This document shows positions 63,010 to 64,000 of a stretch of DNA of 64,000 bases, in pieces. The stretch is from Ectopseudomonas alcaliphila (GTDB lineage: Bacteria; Pseudomonadota; Gammaproteobacteria; Pseudomonadales; Pseudomonadaceae). The translations under genes were made by a program, and so were the position numbers. The stretch lies in assembly GCF_900101755.1 (NCBI RefSeq), contig NZ_FNAE01000011.1, positions 35,886 through 99,885 on the forward strand. The letters run 5' to 3'. How positions within the stretch are numbered: the first letter of the stretch is position 1; every line of letters begins with the position of its first letter. The notes under the pieces are model-generated. The model saw only the letters and a list, made by a program, of their open reading frames with translations. It was not told the origin of the DNA and did no database searches.

Positions 63010-63351
63010 CTAAGCCTTTTCCTTGCGCACTTTGCGCATGCCTTCGATCAGCCGGACGTACTCGGCCGTCTCATCCTGCAAGGCCAGCCCGGCTTCGAAG
63101 AAGCCCGTGCGGGTATTCTCCTGCGACCACTGACAGACCATGTTCACATCCACCTGGCGCATCTCTCCCTGACGATCGCGCATGCGCACGCGCAGCTTCA
63201 GTTCACTTCCGGGCTCCACCGGCGTATCGCTCAGCAGTTTCATCCCGCACTCGGAAACATCGCCTGCGTAGCCGATCAGCGTGTCGTTTTCTCGATCGCT
63301 GATCTTGATGCGGAAGGTAGAGCGGAAGGTGATACGACTCGATTGACGCAT
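63010..63351 (-). CDS. PilZ domain c-di-GMP binding protein
   Basis: The ATG at 63351 gives 113 residues with RQSSR near residues 2-6 and the DVSECG motif (DxSxxG) near 31-36, the PilZ cyclic di-GMP signature. It converges on flhA. PilZ proteins such as YcgR brake flagella, so a link with the neighbouring motor genes is plausible but unproven; many pseudomonads carry stand-alone PilZ proteins. Confidence 0.85.
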   Translation of the reverse strand: MRQSSRITFRSTFRIKISDRENDTLIGYAGDVSECGMKLLSDTPVEPGSELKLRVRMRDRQGEMRQVDVNMVCQWSQENTRTGFFEAGLALQDETAEYVRLIEGMRKVRKEKA

Positions 63352-63563
63352 AGGAGAATGCCTTAGTGCTCGCCACGTCTGGTTGGATCGCAAGGATCAG
63401 GAGTTATCAATCGAGAACCTTCTGAAGGAAGTCGCGCATTGATGGCCTGTGACTCATCAGAACAAGACGACCATAGCGAGCAGATACTTAAGCTAGAGGC
63501 GAGTGCTGAGGCTGAGAATTTGTAGGAGCGAGCTCTGCTCGTGAAGGCGTCAGCGGATCAACC

Positions 63564-63625
63564 GTAGGGTGCGCCGCGCGCACCGGCATGTCGGCGCCTT
63601 GAGCGGTGCGCGCAGCGCACCCTAC
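63564..63625. repeat. Complete GTAGGGTGCGC palindrome
   Basis: Outer arms GTAGGGTGCGC (63564-63574) and GCGCACCCTAC (63615-63625) flank inner arms GCGCACCG (63578-63585) and CGGTGCGC (63604-63611), giving a symmetrical two-part structure. Half copies are at 942-963 and, inverted, at 21156-21174. Confidence 0.75.
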
Positions 63626-63656
63626 ACAACGCGTTGTTTTCCGCGCCCCAAAGAAG

Positions 63657-63688
63657 AAACCCCAGACCGCGTTAGCGATCTGGGGTTT
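63657..63688 (-). terminator. Terminator of the rRNA operon
   Basis: On the minus strand a stem of AAACCCCAGAT and GTCTGGGGTTT is followed by TTCTTT. It lies just downstream of the 5S gene and should end the rRNA transcript. Confidence 0.85.
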
Positions 63689-63699
63689 CGTATAGGAGC

Positions 63700-63815
63700 T
63701 TGACGATGACCTACTCTCACATGGTGAAGCACCACACTACCATCGGCGATGCGTCGTTTCACTACTGAGTTCGGGATGGGATCAGGTGGTTCCAACGCTC
63801 TATGGTCGTCAAGCA
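63700..63815 (-). rRNA. rrf: 5S ribosomal RNA
   Basis: On the minus strand the RNA starts TGCTTGACGACCATAGAG and contains CCTGATCCCATCCCGAACTC, ending GAGAGTAGGTCATCGTCAAG. These match Pseudomonas 5S, and the two termini pair. Length is about 116. It is the last gene of the leftward rRNA operon. Confidence 0.93.
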
Positions 63816-63962
63816 ATTCGGTTGGGATGTCGTCGTGAGACGCTATCCCTTGGATACGTGATAGATGATTTGTAGTTCTTGCAAATTTTCGGCTTTCTGT
63901 CGACTTCACCATCGACACCCTCTGTCTCCGGCTGATGCCTTCGCAGATTGTTTGGGTGTTAT

Positions 63963-64000
63963 ATGGTCAAGCCTCACGGGCAATTAGTATTGGTTAGCTC
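63963..64000 (-). rRNA. rrl: 23S ribosomal RNA, 3' end (partial)
   Basis: The minus strand shows GAGCTAACCAATACTAATTG and GTGAGGCTTGACCAT, the 3' tip of gammaproteobacterial 23S. The rest lies beyond the right edge. A spacer of about 147 bases (63816-63962) with no tRNA separates it from 5S. Confidence 0.9.

Larger units (their letters stand above)
63394..63699. other. Intergenic region between PilZ gene and rRNA operon
   Basis: This stretch holds the PilZ upstream sequence, a repeat with TGTAGGAGCGAGCTCTGCTCGTG at about 63522, the large GTAGGGTGCGC palindrome, and the rRNA terminator at its right side. No coding frame is supported. Confidence 0.6.

Noticed and set aside
63622..63918. A 98-codon frame over the 5S region
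   Set aside because: It overlaps the 5S rRNA and its terminator and is not plausible as a gene.
63816..63962. A tRNA gene in the 23S-5S spacer
   Set aside because: No cloverleaf pattern or T-loop GTTCGAATC-type sequence is visible in the spacer.

Overview
The window looks like chromosomal DNA of a Pseudomonas species. It is GC-rich, and the run of housekeeping genes (rpmG-rpmB, radC-coaBC-dut-algC-argB, pyrE-crc, rph, yicC-gmk-rpoZ-spoT-ridA, oxyR-recG, hup-rubB, phoR-phoB, ubiA-ubiC) has the order familiar from P. aeruginosa. Codon use and the short palindromic intergenic repeats suggest the P. mendocina/oleovorans side of the genus, but this is an inference.

Left part (1-12257): a leftward gamma-glutamylpolyamine pair (FAD oxidoreductase cut by the window edge, and a glutamine-synthetase-like ligase), a chemoreceptor, an AraC regulator overlapping a stand-alone flavoprotein, a divergent fatty-acid desaturase, a 7TM-PAS-GGDEF-EAL c-di-GMP enzyme, and a REC-HDOD protein broken by a one-base slip in a C6 run.

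Middle (12499-48163): mostly core genes for ribosomal proteins, coenzyme A and nucleotide synthesis, alginate/LPS sugar phosphates, arginine, carbon catabolite control, RNA processing, stringent response, oxidative stress, recombination, phosphate sensing and ubiquinone. Interspersed are lipoproteins, an AraC/LysE pair, an outer-membrane barrel protein and a CorC-type membrane protein. Two copies of one nested palindromic element lie directly behind the stop codons of yicC and phoB. The phoB copy fills nearly the whole phoB-phoR gap.

Right part (48411-62909): about half of a lateral-type flagellar gene set. A leftward arm carries lafK-fliEFGHIJ and flgM-flgN; a rightward arm carries fliM-fliN-fliP-fliQ-fliR-flhB-flhA. 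Together they encode the MS ring, C-ring, export gate, export ATPase, their regulator and the anti-sigma pair. Rod, hook, filament, cap, stator and sigma-28 genes are absent here. They would have to be elsewhere in the genome, or the system is incomplete. The divergent fliM/lafK intergenic region has an AT-rich core and a good sigma-54 promoter candidate. The set lies between ubiC and an rRNA operon. A PilZ protein follows flhA, then a leftward rRNA operon end (terminator, 5S, spacer, 3' tip of 23S).
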